From Armatimonadota bacterium (GTDB taxonomy: Bacteria; Armatimonadota; Fimbriimonadia; Fimbriimonadales; ATM1): 64,000 nt of DNA. The stretch covers positions 1 through 64,000 of the forward strand of contig JAJPJR010000040.1 of NCBI GenBank assembly GCA_021324165.1, in the 5' to 3' direction. Made by a program: the position numbers and the translations under genes. Position 1 is the stretch's first letter. Every line of letters starts with the position of its first letter. Below, piece after piece: positions 40,360 to 49,393 of the stretch. Below the pieces are notes generated by a model. That model saw nothing but the letters and a program-made list of their open reading frames with translations. It was not told the origin of the DNA and did no database searches.

Positions 40360-42276
40360 ATGTTCCGTTTGGCAGCCTTTTTTGTTAGCGCGTCGAGTTT
40401 CGCCTTAAGTTTTTCGGAAATCAGAATGGCGAGTTTATTCGGCGACAATATGGTTCTTCAGCAGCGCTCGTCGGCTGCGGTTTGGGGTTGGGCAGCGCCC
40501 GGTGCACGCATCACGATTGCAGCAAGCTGGGGGAGCAAGGCTGCCGCCGCGGCAGATAAGAACGGAAAGTTTTTTGTGCGGCTTTCCACACCCGGCGCGG
40601 GCGGCCCGTATTCGATGACAATTTCCGGCGATGGAACCGTTGCGATTCACAACGTGCTGATCGGCGAGGTGTGGCTGTGTTCTGGACAATCGAACATGGA
40701 GATGACGCTGAAAAAAGGTTATCCGCCTCCGTTGATGAATCAGGAGCAGGAACTTGCCAACGCGAACTATCCGAACATCAGACTGTTTCACGTTGAAAAA
40801 AAGATGAGCGGCGCACCAGAAACCCGCTGCGGCGGAAAGTGGGAAGTGTGTACGACCGAAACTGCAGCGGGTTTTTCTGCATGCGGATATTTTTTTGGAA
40901 GAGATTTGTACCAAGCGCTGCACATTCCGGTGGGACTGATTGATTCGACTTGGGGCGGAACGCCGGTGGAGTATTGGACGAGCGAACCTGCGATGATGCG
41001 CCTTCCCGATTATGCGGCGTCAATCGAAAAGAATAGAACCGCGCAGGTGGAGTTTGCAAAGGCGATGGATGCGTGGAACCGCGAATTAGAAACCGCCGAC
41101 ATCGGTTGGGGCAGATGGAACCAAGAAAACTGCGATGAGACCGGATTTGCCGCTGCGGGCGGGCCGGTTTCGTTTGAATCGGTGGGACTGGCCGGGTTCG
41201 ACGGCGTTGTTTGGGTGCGCGCAACGATTGTGGCAACGAAACAACAAGCTGCGGCGGCCAGCACGCTTTGTTTGGGCCCGATTGATGACGAAGACATCAC
41301 TTTTATCAACGGAAAACAGGTGGGGGCGGAAAATGACTGGCAGAAGCCGCGGTACTACGCCATTCCTAAGAACACGCTGCACGAAGGCGAAAACGTTTTG
41401 GCTGTTCGGGTTTTGGATACGGGCGGAAAAGGCGGATTTTCGGATTTTGGCGCCGTAAAACTGGTTTTCCAAAACGAAACCGCGGCCGTTTCCAACTGGC
41501 GGTTTCGCACATCGGTCAGTTTGCAATCGCTGCCGGCGCGGCCGGTTTTTCAGGGGCGGAGCGTTTCGGTTTTGTATAACGGAATGATCGCTCCGCTGAT
41601 ACCTTTTGCGCTTCGCGGCGCGATTTGGTATCAGGGTGAGGCGAACGTCGGCAACGCGTTTCAGTATCGCACGGCGTTTCCGAACATGATTCGCAACTGG
41701 CGCGAAGATTTCGGCCAGGGCGATTTTCCGTTTTATTTCGTTCAGATTGCACCGTTTGCCTATGGCAACAACATGAGCCCCGAACTGCGGGAAGCGCAGA
41801 TGATGACGCTGGCCCTGAAAAACACAGGCATGGTTGTGGTCGGCGATATCACAGGCAACGTTAACGACATTCATCCGGTGAACAAACAGGATGTCGGCCA
41901 TCGGCTGGCGCTTTGGGCGCTTGCCAAAACCTATGGCCGCACAGTTGGCGAATACAGCGGCCCGCTGTTTCGCCGAGCTCGGATCGCGGGCAATAAGATG
42001 ATCGTCGAATTCGATCATGCGGCGGGCCTGCATTTTAAAGGTGACAACACCGCGGGGCTTGAAATTGCGGGCGATGATAAAGTTTTCCATCCTGCAGTTG
42101 CGAAGGTTGAGGGAAGCAGACTGGTTGTCTGGTCGCCGCAAGTTAAGCAGCCTGCATCGGTGCGGTACTGTTGGAGCGATACGGCGATCGGCTTTTTGGT
42201 GAACGGCGCGGATCTTCCCGCTTCTTCTTTTCGAACGGACAATTGGCCGGGCTTAACGGATAAAATCCGTTGGTAG
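40360..42276 (+). CDS. Sialate O-acetylesterase family protein
   Basis: The protein of about 638 residues has a signal peptide (MFRLAAFFVSASSFALS). It has the family block NMVLQQRSSAAVWGWAAPG and the nucleophile Ser in LCSGQSNMEM. Further landmarks are STWGGTPVEYWTS, IWYQGEANVG, and the catalytic Asp/His region NDIHPVNKQDVGHRLA. A jelly-roll insertion lies in the middle. It removes acetyl esters from sialic acids or other sugars. ATG 40360 is chosen because TAGAAT ends seven bases before it; ATG 40351 is in frame three codons earlier. It abuts the GH127 gene with no gap. Confidence 0.88.
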   Translation: MFRLAAFFVSASSFALSFSEIRMASLFGDNMVLQQRSSAAVWGWAAPGARITIAASWGSKAAAAADKNGKFFVRLSTPGAGGPYSMTISGDGTVAIHNVLIGEVWLCSGQSNMEMTLKKGYPPPLMNQEQELANANYPNIRLFHVEKKMSGAPETRCGGKWEVCTTETAAGFSACGYFFGRDLYQALHIPVGLIDSTWGGTPVEYWTSEPAMMRLPDYAASIEKNRTAQVEFAKAMDAWNRELETADIGWGRWNQENCDETGFAAAGGPVSFESVGLAGFDGVVWVRATIVATKQQAAAASTLCLGPIDDEDITFINGKQVGAENDWQKPRYYAIPKNTLHEGENVLAVRVLDTGGKGGFSDFGAVKLVFQNETAAVSNWRFRTSVSLQSLPARPVFQGRSVSVLYNGMIAPLIPFALRGAIWYQGEANVGNAFQYRTAFPNMIRNWREDFGQGDFPFYFVQIAPFAYGNNMSPELREAQMMTLALKNTGMVVVGDITGNVNDIHPVNKQDVGHRLALWALAKTYGRTVGEYSGPLFRRARIAGNKMIVEFDHAAGLHFKGDNTAGLEIAGDDKVFHPAVAKVEGSRLVVWSPQVKQPASVRYCWSDTAIGFLVNGADLPASSFRTDNWPGLTDKIRW

Positions 42277-44700
42277 ATGTTTTTGACCGGTTTCATGATG
42301 CTTGAATTTCAAAAGTCTGTGACCAGTGAACCGCGCCTGAGTTCGACGCACCCCAACGCGTTTTATGTAAACCGTCGGCCTCCGCTGATGCCCAGCCCGC
42401 TGCAAACTCTGCCCCCTGGAGCGGTGCGCGCAAAAGGCTGGCTGAAAGTGCAGATTGATCTGCAATGCGAAGGGTTTTCGGGCAGACTGGAACAGATCAG
42501 CAGGTTTTTGAACCCTGCCGACAACGCGTGGCTTGGCACAGGCAGTTCGCAGCGCGCAGGTTGGGAAGAAGTGCCTTATTGGCTGCGGGGACAGGTTGCT
42601 CTGGGATATGTCAGCGGCAGCAAACGGATTTTGGATTCCACGAAAAAATGGATCGAAGGCGCGTTGAAAAGCGCGAAGCCGGACGGATGGTTCGGCCCCG
42701 AGTCGAATCGCGAAACGAAGTTTGGCACTCCGGATTTGTGGCCGAACATGCTGATGCAAGCCGCCTTGCAAACGTATTATGATGCGACCTCCGATCAGCG
42801 CGTTTTGAATCTGATGCTTGGCTACTGCCGGTTTCTTTCCAATCTCCCCGATGACAAACTTTTGGATAAGCGCCACTACTGGCATTATCAACGCGTGGGA
42901 GATCAGCTGGCATCCATCATCTGGCTTTATGACCGCACGGGCGAAACGTTTTTGCTGGAGTTGGCCCGAAGGCTGCACGGTGCCGGAGCCGATTGGAAAG
43001 AAGGCATTGCGAACTATCACGGCGTGAATTTTGCGCAAGGGTTTCGCGAACCGGCGACGTTCGCGGTGTTTTCCAACGATCCTTCCGATCTTGCTGCGAC
43101 CGAAAAAGATTTGAACCTGTTTAGAGGAGAGTTTGGACAGTCGCCCGGCGGAATGTATGCCGCGGATGAAAACGCGCGCAAAGGCAAAACCGATCCCAGG
43201 CAGGCAACAGAAAGTTGTTCCGTTGCCGAAATGATGTTTTCGCACGAGCTGCTCATGCAGTTCACCGGCGATCCAGCTTGGGGAGATCGCGCCGAAGACG
43301 TTGCGTTCAACTGGATGCCTGTTACCATGACATCCGATTTGAAGGCGCTGCGGTATCTGCAATCGCCGAACATGGCGATCAGCGACGGCGGTTCGAAAAG
43401 TCCAGGCGTTGAAAACGGCGGGCCGATGTTTTTGATGGACCCAAACGATCATCGGTGCTGCCAGCATAACATCGGAATGGCATGGCCTTATTTCACGCAG
43501 CATTTGTGGTTTGCCACCAACGGCAACGGGCTGCTCAGCGCGCTTTATGCGCCGTGTGAAGTAACTGCCAAGGTGGCCGATGGCGAAGAAATCTCGATTG
43601 TGGAAAAAACCGATTATCCGTTTTCTGAAACCATCGAATTCGAACTGCGGACAAAGCGAAGCGTGAAATTTCCGTGGAGTCTTCGCATTCCGGAATGGTG
43701 CCGCGAAGCCGCAATCGTTTTGAACGGCGAACCGATTGCGAGCCGCCTTGCTGGTCCTGCATTCGCAACGATCACCCGCGAGTGGAAGCCTGGCGACAAG
43801 ATGCAGCTTCGGCTGCCCATGGAGGTGCGCACCATCGGTTGGACGCAGCGGCCGGGAACGCTGAGCGTTTATCGAGGGCCGCTGGCGTATTCGCTTTTCA
43901 TCAAAGAAAAACACAAACGGATTGACAAACCGAACGGCTGGAACGCGTTTGAGATTCTGCCCGATTCAAATTGGAATTACGGTTTGGAACCCGAGCCGCA
44001 GTTCGATGTTCATACACAAGCCGTCGAGCAAAACAGTCAGGTTTTTGATGAGCGTCGCGTACCGGTTTGGATTGAGACCAAAGGAAGAAGAATTCCGGAA
44101 TGGACGCTCGACATGTACGGCCTCACGGCGCCGATTCAAAACTGTCCTGCAAAAACCAGCGAGCCTTTGGAAAAGATCCGTCTGATTCCTATGGGTGCCG
44201 CGCGGCTTCGCATTACGGTTTTTCCGACAGTTGCGGAGGGTGCGGATGCTCACGTTTGGCAAAAACCGCCGCAGCCAAAGCCTGAAATTCCAACTTCCTA
44301 TTCGTTCCGATGCTGGTGGGACAGCGAACGCGCGTTGAGCGACGGGTTTTTGCCTTCGGCATCGAGCGATGAAGACCTTCCCCGATTCACTTGGTGGGAT
44401 CACAAAGGAACCGAAGAGTGGGTTTCGTATCATTTTGAAAAGCCGCGCAAACTGAGCGAATGCCGAGTGTATTGGTTCGATGACGAACCGCACGGAGGCT
44501 GCCGCGTTCCGGCGGCGTGGAAGGTGCAACAGCGCGAGGGCGAAGTGTGGCGCGATGTGACACCGATCGGCGAACCCACGATTGTGAAAGATGACTGGAG
44601 CGTGGCGCGGTTTCAGCCGGTGCAATGCCGGGAGATTCGACTGCTGGTGCGTTTGCAAAACGGTTTTTCGGGCGGCATTTTGGAATGGGAAGTTCGGTGA
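42277..44700 (+). CDS. GH127-type (DUF1680) beta-L-arabinofuranosidase family enzyme
   Basis: The 807-residue protein has the DUF1680 alpha/alpha barrel. Landmarks are the adjacent Cys pair in DHRCCQHN (Cys394-Cys395), which in characterised GH127 enzymes supplies the nucleophile and zinc ligands. A Glu/Cys-containing segment ATESCSVAEMM also fits the zinc site. The C-terminal part of about 130 residues resembles a discoidin-like beta-sandwich (EWVSYHFEKPRKLSECRVYW). There is no clear signal peptide, so it may be cytoplasmic or exported in another way. It likely cuts beta-arabinofuranose or related sugars from plant material. Its TGA overlaps the ATG of gltX (TGATG shift). Confidence 0.85.
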   Translation: MFLTGFMMLEFQKSVTSEPRLSSTHPNAFYVNRRPPLMPSPLQTLPPGAVRAKGWLKVQIDLQCEGFSGRLEQISRFLNPADNAWLGTGSSQRAGWEEVPYWLRGQVALGYVSGSKRILDSTKKWIEGALKSAKPDGWFGPESNRETKFGTPDLWPNMLMQAALQTYYDATSDQRVLNLMLGYCRFLSNLPDDKLLDKRHYWHYQRVGDQLASIIWLYDRTGETFLLELARRLHGAGADWKEGIANYHGVNFAQGFREPATFAVFSNDPSDLAATEKDLNLFRGEFGQSPGGMYAADENARKGKTDPRQATESCSVAEMMFSHELLMQFTGDPAWGDRAEDVAFNWMPVTMTSDLKALRYLQSPNMAISDGGSKSPGVENGGPMFLMDPNDHRCCQHNIGMAWPYFTQHLWFATNGNGLLSALYAPCEVTAKVADGEEISIVEKTDYPFSETIEFELRTKRSVKFPWSLRIPEWCREAAIVLNGEPIASRLAGPAFATITREWKPGDKMQLRLPMEVRTIGWTQRPGTLSVYRGPLAYSLFIKEKHKRIDKPNGWNAFEILPDSNWNYGLEPEPQFDVHTQAVEQNSQVFDERRVPVWIETKGRRIPEWTLDMYGLTAPIQNCPAKTSEPLEKIRLIPMGAARLRITVFPTVAEGADAHVWQKPPQPKPEIPTSYSFRCWWDSERALSDGFLPSASSDEDLPRFTWWDHKGTEEWVSYHFEKPRKLSECRVYWFDDEPHGGCRVPAAWKVQQREGEVWRDVTPIGEPTIVKDDWSVARFQPVQCREIRLLVRLQNGFSGGILEWEVR

Positions 44701-46193
44701 TGGTGCGCGTAAGATATGCACCTTCGCCGACAGGCAGCCCGCACGTGGGCAACATTCGCACCGCGCTTTTCAACTTTCTTTTTGCGCGCAGCGAAGGCGG
44801 GCGGTTTATTGTCCGCATCGAAGACACCGATCAAACGCGCAAAGTCGAAGGCGCGCTCGAAGACATTCTTGCGAGTTTGCGCTGGCTGGGAATCGAGTGG
44901 GATGAGGGACCCGAAATCGGGGGCGAATTCGGCCCTTACTTTCAAAGTCAAAGACTAAAGATTTATCAGCATCATGCCGACGAGCTGCTGAAAAAAGGTG
45001 CAGCGTACCGATGTTTTTGCACGCCGCAGGAACTTGAAGAGATGCGCGAATATCAACGCATCAACAAGATTCCGCAGATGTATGACCGGCGATGCCGCGG
45101 CAAGACTGCAGACGAAATTGGCAAAGAGTTGGCGAGCGGCAAACCGTTCGTCGTGAGGCTGGCGATGCCGCTGCAAGGCAAAATCGCGTTCGAAGATGCG
45201 GTGCGGGGAAGAGTGGAATATGAGGCGTCGCTGATTGATGACCAGGTGCTGTTGAAAAGCGATGGATGGCCGACTTATCATCTTGCAAATGTGGTAGATG
45301 ATCACCTTCAGCAGATTTCGCATGTGATCCGCGGCGATGAATGGATCAATTCGACGCCGAAACATGTGGTGCTTTATCAAGCCTTTGGGTGGGAGCCGCC
45401 GATTTTCGCGCACGCGCCGATTATTAAAGGGGCCGACGGCGCCAAGCTGAGCAAACGTCACGGCGATACGCGTTGTTTGGACTATCGCGAAAAAGGGTAT
45501 TTGGCCGAGGCAGTCGCCAATTTTATCGCGCTCATCGGATGGTCGCCTGGAGACAACCGCGAAATCATGCGTATACAGGAGCTGGAAGCGGCATTCAGTT
45601 TGCAGGGAATTCAACCATCGCCTGGCGTGTTCGATTTGCAAAAACTTCAATGGATGAATGGCGAGTATATCCGCGCGCTCTCAAAAGAGCAGCTGTACGA
45701 AGTCGTCGCGGCGTTCGATGCGAATACGAAAGATGAGCAGTATCTTGAGTCGGCTTCGCGTGCGGTATTTTCGCAAGCCCTGAAGAAAGGGGACAAAGAT
45801 TACGTTATGCGTGCTCTTGCGTTGGAGCAGGAGCGAGTGAAGCTTTTGACCGAGTTTCCCGAAGCGTGCGAGTTTTTCTTTGTTGATCATGTCCGCTTCG
45901 ATGATCAGGGCGTTGCCAAATGGAAAGGTCAGCCTCACATCGAAGCGCTGATGAACTTCTATCTGGAACACCTTGCCGACAAAACCGAAATGAGCGCGGA
46001 AGATTGCGAGCAGATGGTGAACGCGGCGGTGGAACGGCTGGGACTGCTGAAACGCGCGCTTGCGATTCATCCCACTCGCGTCGCGCTGACGGGGCGTTCG
46101 TTCGGACCTGGACTGTTCGAACTGATGGCGTTGTTGGGCGCCGCCCGCATGAAAACCCGGTTCGAGATCGCAAAAAATGTGTTGAATGCGTGA
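44700..46193 (+). CDS. gltX: Glutamyl-tRNA synthetase
   Basis: The protein of about 497 residues has the class I signatures: RYAPSPTGSPHVGNIRTALF (HIGH-type motif HVGN) and GAKLSKRHGD (KMSKS-type motif). The anticodon-binding C-terminal part is present and length is normal. GltX charges tRNA-Glu. In bacteria lacking GlnRS it also makes Glu-tRNA-Gln, but GatCAB is not in this window. ATG 44700 overlaps the stop of the GH127 gene, so an essential synthetase is placed at the end of a glycan-hydrolase operon. It may also have an internal promoter. Confidence 0.95.
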   Translation: MVRVRYAPSPTGSPHVGNIRTALFNFLFARSEGGRFIVRIEDTDQTRKVEGALEDILASLRWLGIEWDEGPEIGGEFGPYFQSQRLKIYQHHADELLKKGAAYRCFCTPQELEEMREYQRINKIPQMYDRRCRGKTADEIGKELASGKPFVVRLAMPLQGKIAFEDAVRGRVEYEASLIDDQVLLKSDGWPTYHLANVVDDHLQQISHVIRGDEWINSTPKHVVLYQAFGWEPPIFAHAPIIKGADGAKLSKRHGDTRCLDYREKGYLAEAVANFIALIGWSPGDNREIMRIQELEAAFSLQGIQPSPGVFDLQKLQWMNGEYIRALSKEQLYEVVAAFDANTKDEQYLESASRAVFSQALKKGDKDYVMRALALEQERVKLLTEFPEACEFFFVDHVRFDDQGVAKWKGQPHIEALMNFYLEHLADKTEMSAEDCEQMVNAAVERLGLLKRALAIHPTRVALTGRSFGPGLFELMALLGAARMKTRFEIAKNVLNA

Positions 46194-46268
46194 ATTTGAG
46201 CGCCGTTGCGAAATGGCAGCGCAAGTTTGCGGCGTGTTTCCGGGTATATCAGCGTCCATTCAAACACC

Positions 46269-46508
46269 ATGGACTGCAAAGATTGTCCCCGGATGGATCA
46301 CAGCCTGCAAACCTGTAAAGACGGCAAACTCAATCCGCAGGATTTTGAAACTGCAAGAGAGTTGGCGCAGTATTTCGGCGCCCGCGCGCTGTGTGTTCTG
46401 AACGATTTTCGGGAGCAGCTTTTGGATATCAATGCCGGAAAGCCCGCGCCTTATGCCGTGCCGCGACCGGTGAAAGCCAAGCGCGGGAATATGCTTGAGC
46501 GTCCGTAA
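46269..46508 (+). CDS. Small Cys-rich protein, unrecognised
   Basis: The 79-residue protein starts MDCKDCPRMDHSLQTCKDG, with a C-x2-C-x8-C cluster that could bind zinc or iron. It is followed by a helix (ETARELAQYFGARALCVLNDF) and a basic Pro/Lys end (PRPVKAKRG). It lies 75 bases after gltX on the same strand, and no ribosome site is clear. Its composition suggests a real conserved small protein. I cannot name a family. Confidence 0.5.
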   Translation: MDCKDCPRMDHSLQTCKDGKLNPQDFETARELAQYFGARALCVLNDFREQLLDINAGKPAPYAVPRPVKAKRGNMLERP

Positions 46509-46706
46509 CTCTCGCCCCTTGGACCGTATAACGGGGGCCCGATGCACGCCGGAATGAACTCACGATGTTGGCAGGTGATTCTTCGACAATTGGACATCGC
46601 AGCCAGTCGGTTCCAGCGACGTTCAATCGCCAAGTTTGCGCGGAGCAAATTAGGAATTCAATCAAATCGTGCGAAGAGCGTTCGCACGGTGACATGAGCC
46701 TGACGA
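46509..46706. other. 198-base gap without recognised gene
   Basis: I find no coding frame with a credible start, no tRNA-like fold and no clear repeat. A short GCGAAGAGCGTTCGC hairpin near 46672-46686 is the only structure seen. The gap separates gltX and the small Cys-rich gene from the methylase gene of a restriction-modification pair. Confidence 0.35.
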
Positions 46707-47558
46707 TTAACCGAGTTCGAGACCAGGAATCGTGCGGACTTCTTTGCTATCCCTGCTCGAGCCGACCTCTACCTTTGCGTCGATGAGGTAGCGACCGCTC
46801 TCCAGTCGTTGTTTGGCGAAGTTGAAGTACTTCTCCACGACTTCGAATCCAGCGAACCTTCTTCCTTCTAACTTGCTTACTACGGCCGTCTGGCCCGAAC
46901 CCAAAAACGGATCCAACACCAGATCGCCTGGCTGAGTCGTGTAGGCCAGAATTTTTCGGATAATTTCGCCTGGCAGTTTTGTCGGCGTTTTTATCCGGCC
47001 TGTCCAGTACTCACGAGGAATAGACCAAACATCTTCCATGTCCTCATACCGCAGGCTGCCGCCGTTTGCTTTGGTTTCATTCTTATCAAACCTCGCCGAT
47101 CGGTAGAACCGGCGCTGCTTGTCGTCTTTGCACACATACAAAACGTGATAATGCGAAGTGACAAATTTGCGGCGAGTGGCAACACCAAACTGATACCTCC
47201 AAATGATGTGGTTCACCGTTTCAAGTCCCTGTTCATCTATCGCAATCAGAATGTCCTTCAGATTGTTATATCCCGAGAAGATGAACATGCTGCCCGAGGG
47301 CTTCAACAGCCGGGCCGCCTCGCGGATCCAGGAGCGACTGAACTCAAGATACGCTTCCCGATGGATTTCGGCATAGCCCGACAACACGCGCGATCCTTTC
47401 CTGTTGTAGTTGCTCCGCTGCGCTTCGAAGTCAATAGCAAACGGGGGATCGGTCAGGACAAGGTCTACCGTATTCGCTTCGGCCATTCGCATGCCCTCAA
47501 CACAATCCAAGTTGTAGATCGTGTTTTCTAATGAAAGTTTTACTGACCCTTCTTGCAT
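46707..47558 (-). CDS. Type II DNA adenine methylase (beta class)
   Basis: The 283-residue protein has motif IV LVLTDPPFAIDFE near residue 37 and the S-adenosylmethionine motif LDPFLGSGQTAVVSKLEGRR near residue 220. That order marks a beta-class N6-adenine or N4-cytosine methylase. The segment between holds the target recognition (EYWTGRIKTPTKLPGEIIRK). It starts 20 bases after the stop of an unrelated gene on the same strand that may encode its restriction enzyme, so the pair is likely one type II system. Adenine is more likely than cytosine, given DPPF rather than SPPY. Confidence 0.85.
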   Translation of the reverse strand: MQEGSVKLSLENTIYNLDCVEGMRMAEANTVDLVLTDPPFAIDFEAQRSNYNRKGSRVLSGYAEIHREAYLEFSRSWIREAARLLKPSGSMFIFSGYNNLKDILIAIDEQGLETVNHIIWRYQFGVATRRKFVTSHYHVLYVCKDDKQRRFYRSARFDKNETKANGGSLRYEDMEDVWSIPREYWTGRIKTPTKLPGEIIRKILAYTTQPGDLVLDPFLGSGQTAVVSKLEGRRFAGFEVVEKYFNFAKQRLESGRYLIDAKVEVGSSRDSKEVRTIPGLELG

Positions 47559-47578
47559 CTTTTTACGTCTTGCCCGTT

Positions 47579-48454
47579 TCAGGGGAAAATCAGTCGTCCT
47601 GCGATCAATTCTACACTTTCTTCGAGGTCCAGCATATACTTTGGCGGACGCGGCCGTCCGTTACTGTTTCGTCCCTGCCTCATTTGGGGGAGGACGGACA
47701 AGTCGTCAACTGTGAAACGAAGAAACAGGATCTCCGACATTCTAGCGTTAGTCTTCCTGTACCGTGACAGGGAAGTTCGTGCTTGCCGCTCTCGTTCATA
47801 TTTTGACGCACCACCCTTTAACTCTGTGTGCCAACGCTGAAAAGTGCGGTGCTCGTCGTTGTACTCTACATCGCAAAGTGCCAACATTACACCGTGTTCA
47901 CCTCGTTGCCTGGCGGATTCGTTCATCGCCCGAACATCGTTCAAAATTGCAAGATGATTGTCTGACTTTACTGCTTTCGCCTTGAGGTCCCAGTTAACGT
48001 TTCTAGTCGCGTCAAATACGACACTGTTGAATTTCTCTCCCGGCATAGAAAACCCTACGTTGCGAAGGCACATGGCCTTGTACTCAAAGTAGAACGCCCA
48101 CCACTCCATCTGTCGCCAATTGTAGTCTGCATCTTTAAGTTCGAGTATGGCTGCCTTGCCCTCCCAATAACTATTGCACGAAGACAACGCTCCGCTGGCT
48201 TGAGTGATGTCCTCGCAGAATGCCTTAGTGGCGCGGCCCCACGCCTTACCTTTCTTAAACATTTGCAACAGTATGAACCATCGGCAATCACCCTGCCCCC
48301 GCCCGCTACCCAGCCAAAACCAAGATTCGGAGAAAACGCTCGTCTCTGAATTGTCCACCACCGCCACAACTTGACCCGCAGCCGCTCTTCGGGGTGAAAT
48401 GTATGCGTCCCACCGGCGGTTCGGTTTGAACAAGTCTCTCGCAACCCAAAACAC
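47579..48454 (-). CDS. Candidate type II restriction endonuclease
   Basis: The frame of up to 291 residues matches no family I can name. A helical stretch MEWWAFYFEYKAMCLRN is followed by FDATRNVNWDLKAKAV. This Asp-x6-Asp-x-Lys arrangement fits the PD-(D/E)xK nuclease core. The position just before a DNA methylase gene on the same strand strongly suggests restriction function. The 5' end overlaps the start of ctaB on the other strand by 55 bases. A GTG at 48367 would avoid this and may be the true start. Function is inferred from the motif and the partner gene only. Confidence 0.6.
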   Translation of the reverse strand: MFWVARDLFKPNRRWDAYISPRRAAAGQVVAVVDNSETSVFSESWFWLGSGRGQGDCRWFILLQMFKKGKAWGRATKAFCEDITQASGALSSCNSYWEGKAAILELKDADYNWRQMEWWAFYFEYKAMCLRNVGFSMPGEKFNSVVFDATRNVNWDLKAKAVKSDNHLAILNDVRAMNESARQRGEHGVMLALCDVEYNDEHRTFQRWHTELKGGASKYERERQARTSLSRYRKTNARMSEILFLRFTVDDLSVLPQMRQGRNSNGRPRPPKYMLDLEESVELIAGRLIFP

Positions 48455-49316
48455 CTTCGGCAGCGCGGTTATCCAGCGTCTGCGCGACTACTGGGCCCTG
48501 AGCAAGCCCCGGGTCACGCTGCTGGTGTGGATCACCAACCTTTTTGGAATGCTTCTGGCAGGTGCCGCTTCTCCCGGCCCGATTGCGATCAACCTGCTTG
48601 GCGCGTGGTTTGTCATCGCTGCCGCCAACGTGCTGAATCAAGTGATCGAAGCGGTGCCCGATTCCCAAATGAGCCGCACCCGAAACCGGCCCATACCTGC
48701 TGGAAGAGTAACTCCGATCGAAGCCACGCTACTGGGGATTGTGTGGGCGGTCATCGGCCTTCTGATTTTGGCTCTCTGGGTGAACCCGCTCACGGCATGC
48801 CTGGGAGCGGTTTCGATCGGGCTTTATGCCCTGGCCTACACGCCGCTGAAACGGGTTACGCACCTTTGCACCGTGGTCGGGGCGATCCCAGGGGCGATCC
48901 CTCCGCTTGCGGGCTGGGCGGCGGTTACGGGCACGCTGAACCCGCCTGCGTTCCTGCTTTTTGCCATCCAGTTCTTCTGGCAGTTCCCGCACTTTTGGGC
49001 TATTGCATGGTTGTTGCGACAAGACTATGCGAAAGTCGGCTTCAAAATGCTTCCTTATCCCGATGCCGACGGCAAGTCTACGGCGGTTTGCGCCCTGAAG
49101 TATTCGCTCCCGGTGCTGCCGCTCAGCCTGGCTTACGCCTTTTTGTTGAGCAAACCTTGGCTGTATGTGCCTCTGGCGATGCTGGCGGGGTGGTGGCTGC
49201 TCTCAGCCGCAATCAAGTTCGTGAACACCCCCGATGACCTCGCGGCGCGGCGCGTGCTGAAAGCCTCGATCGGCTATATGCCAGCCGTGCTTTTGGCGAT
49301 GATGATCTGCCGATAG
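48399..49316 (+). CDS. ctaB: Protoheme IX farnesyltransferase (heme O synthase)
   Basis: The protein of up to 305 residues has about nine membrane helices and the UbiA-family signature: DYWALSKPRVTLLVWITNLFG, and the first Asp-rich motif in a variant form, NVLNQVIEAVPDSQMSRTRN. Next come YTPLKRVTHLCTVVGAIPGAIPP and PHFWAIAWLLRQDY. It farnesylates heme b to heme O for terminal oxidases and works with CtaA (at 53 kb). The ATG at 48399 is the first start but leaves a 25-residue lead before the conserved region, so a later start is possible. It is divergent from the putative restriction gene. Confidence 0.9.
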   Translation: MYASHRRFGLNKSLATQNTFGSAVIQRLRDYWALSKPRVTLLVWITNLFGMLLAGAASPGPIAINLLGAWFVIAAANVLNQVIEAVPDSQMSRTRNRPIPAGRVTPIEATLLGIVWAVIGLLILALWVNPLTACLGAVSIGLYALAYTPLKRVTHLCTVVGAIPGAIPPLAGWAAVTGTLNPPAFLLFAIQFFWQFPHFWAIAWLLRQDYAKVGFKMLPYPDADGKSTAVCALKYSLPVLPLSLAYAFLLSKPWLYVPLAMLAGWWLLSAAIKFVNTPDDLAARRVLKASIGYMPAVLLAMMICR

Positions 49317-49393
49317 GCATTTTTGTTGCAATTTTGTTGGAGCCCTTGCTATTTGCCCGGGTTTAATGCAGGAATATTGCAAATGGAGGGGTT

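Noticed and set aside
46509-46706. tRNA or small RNA gene after gltX
   Set aside because: No cloverleaf, CCA-type acceptor or anticodon arm could be drawn. Only one short hairpin is present.
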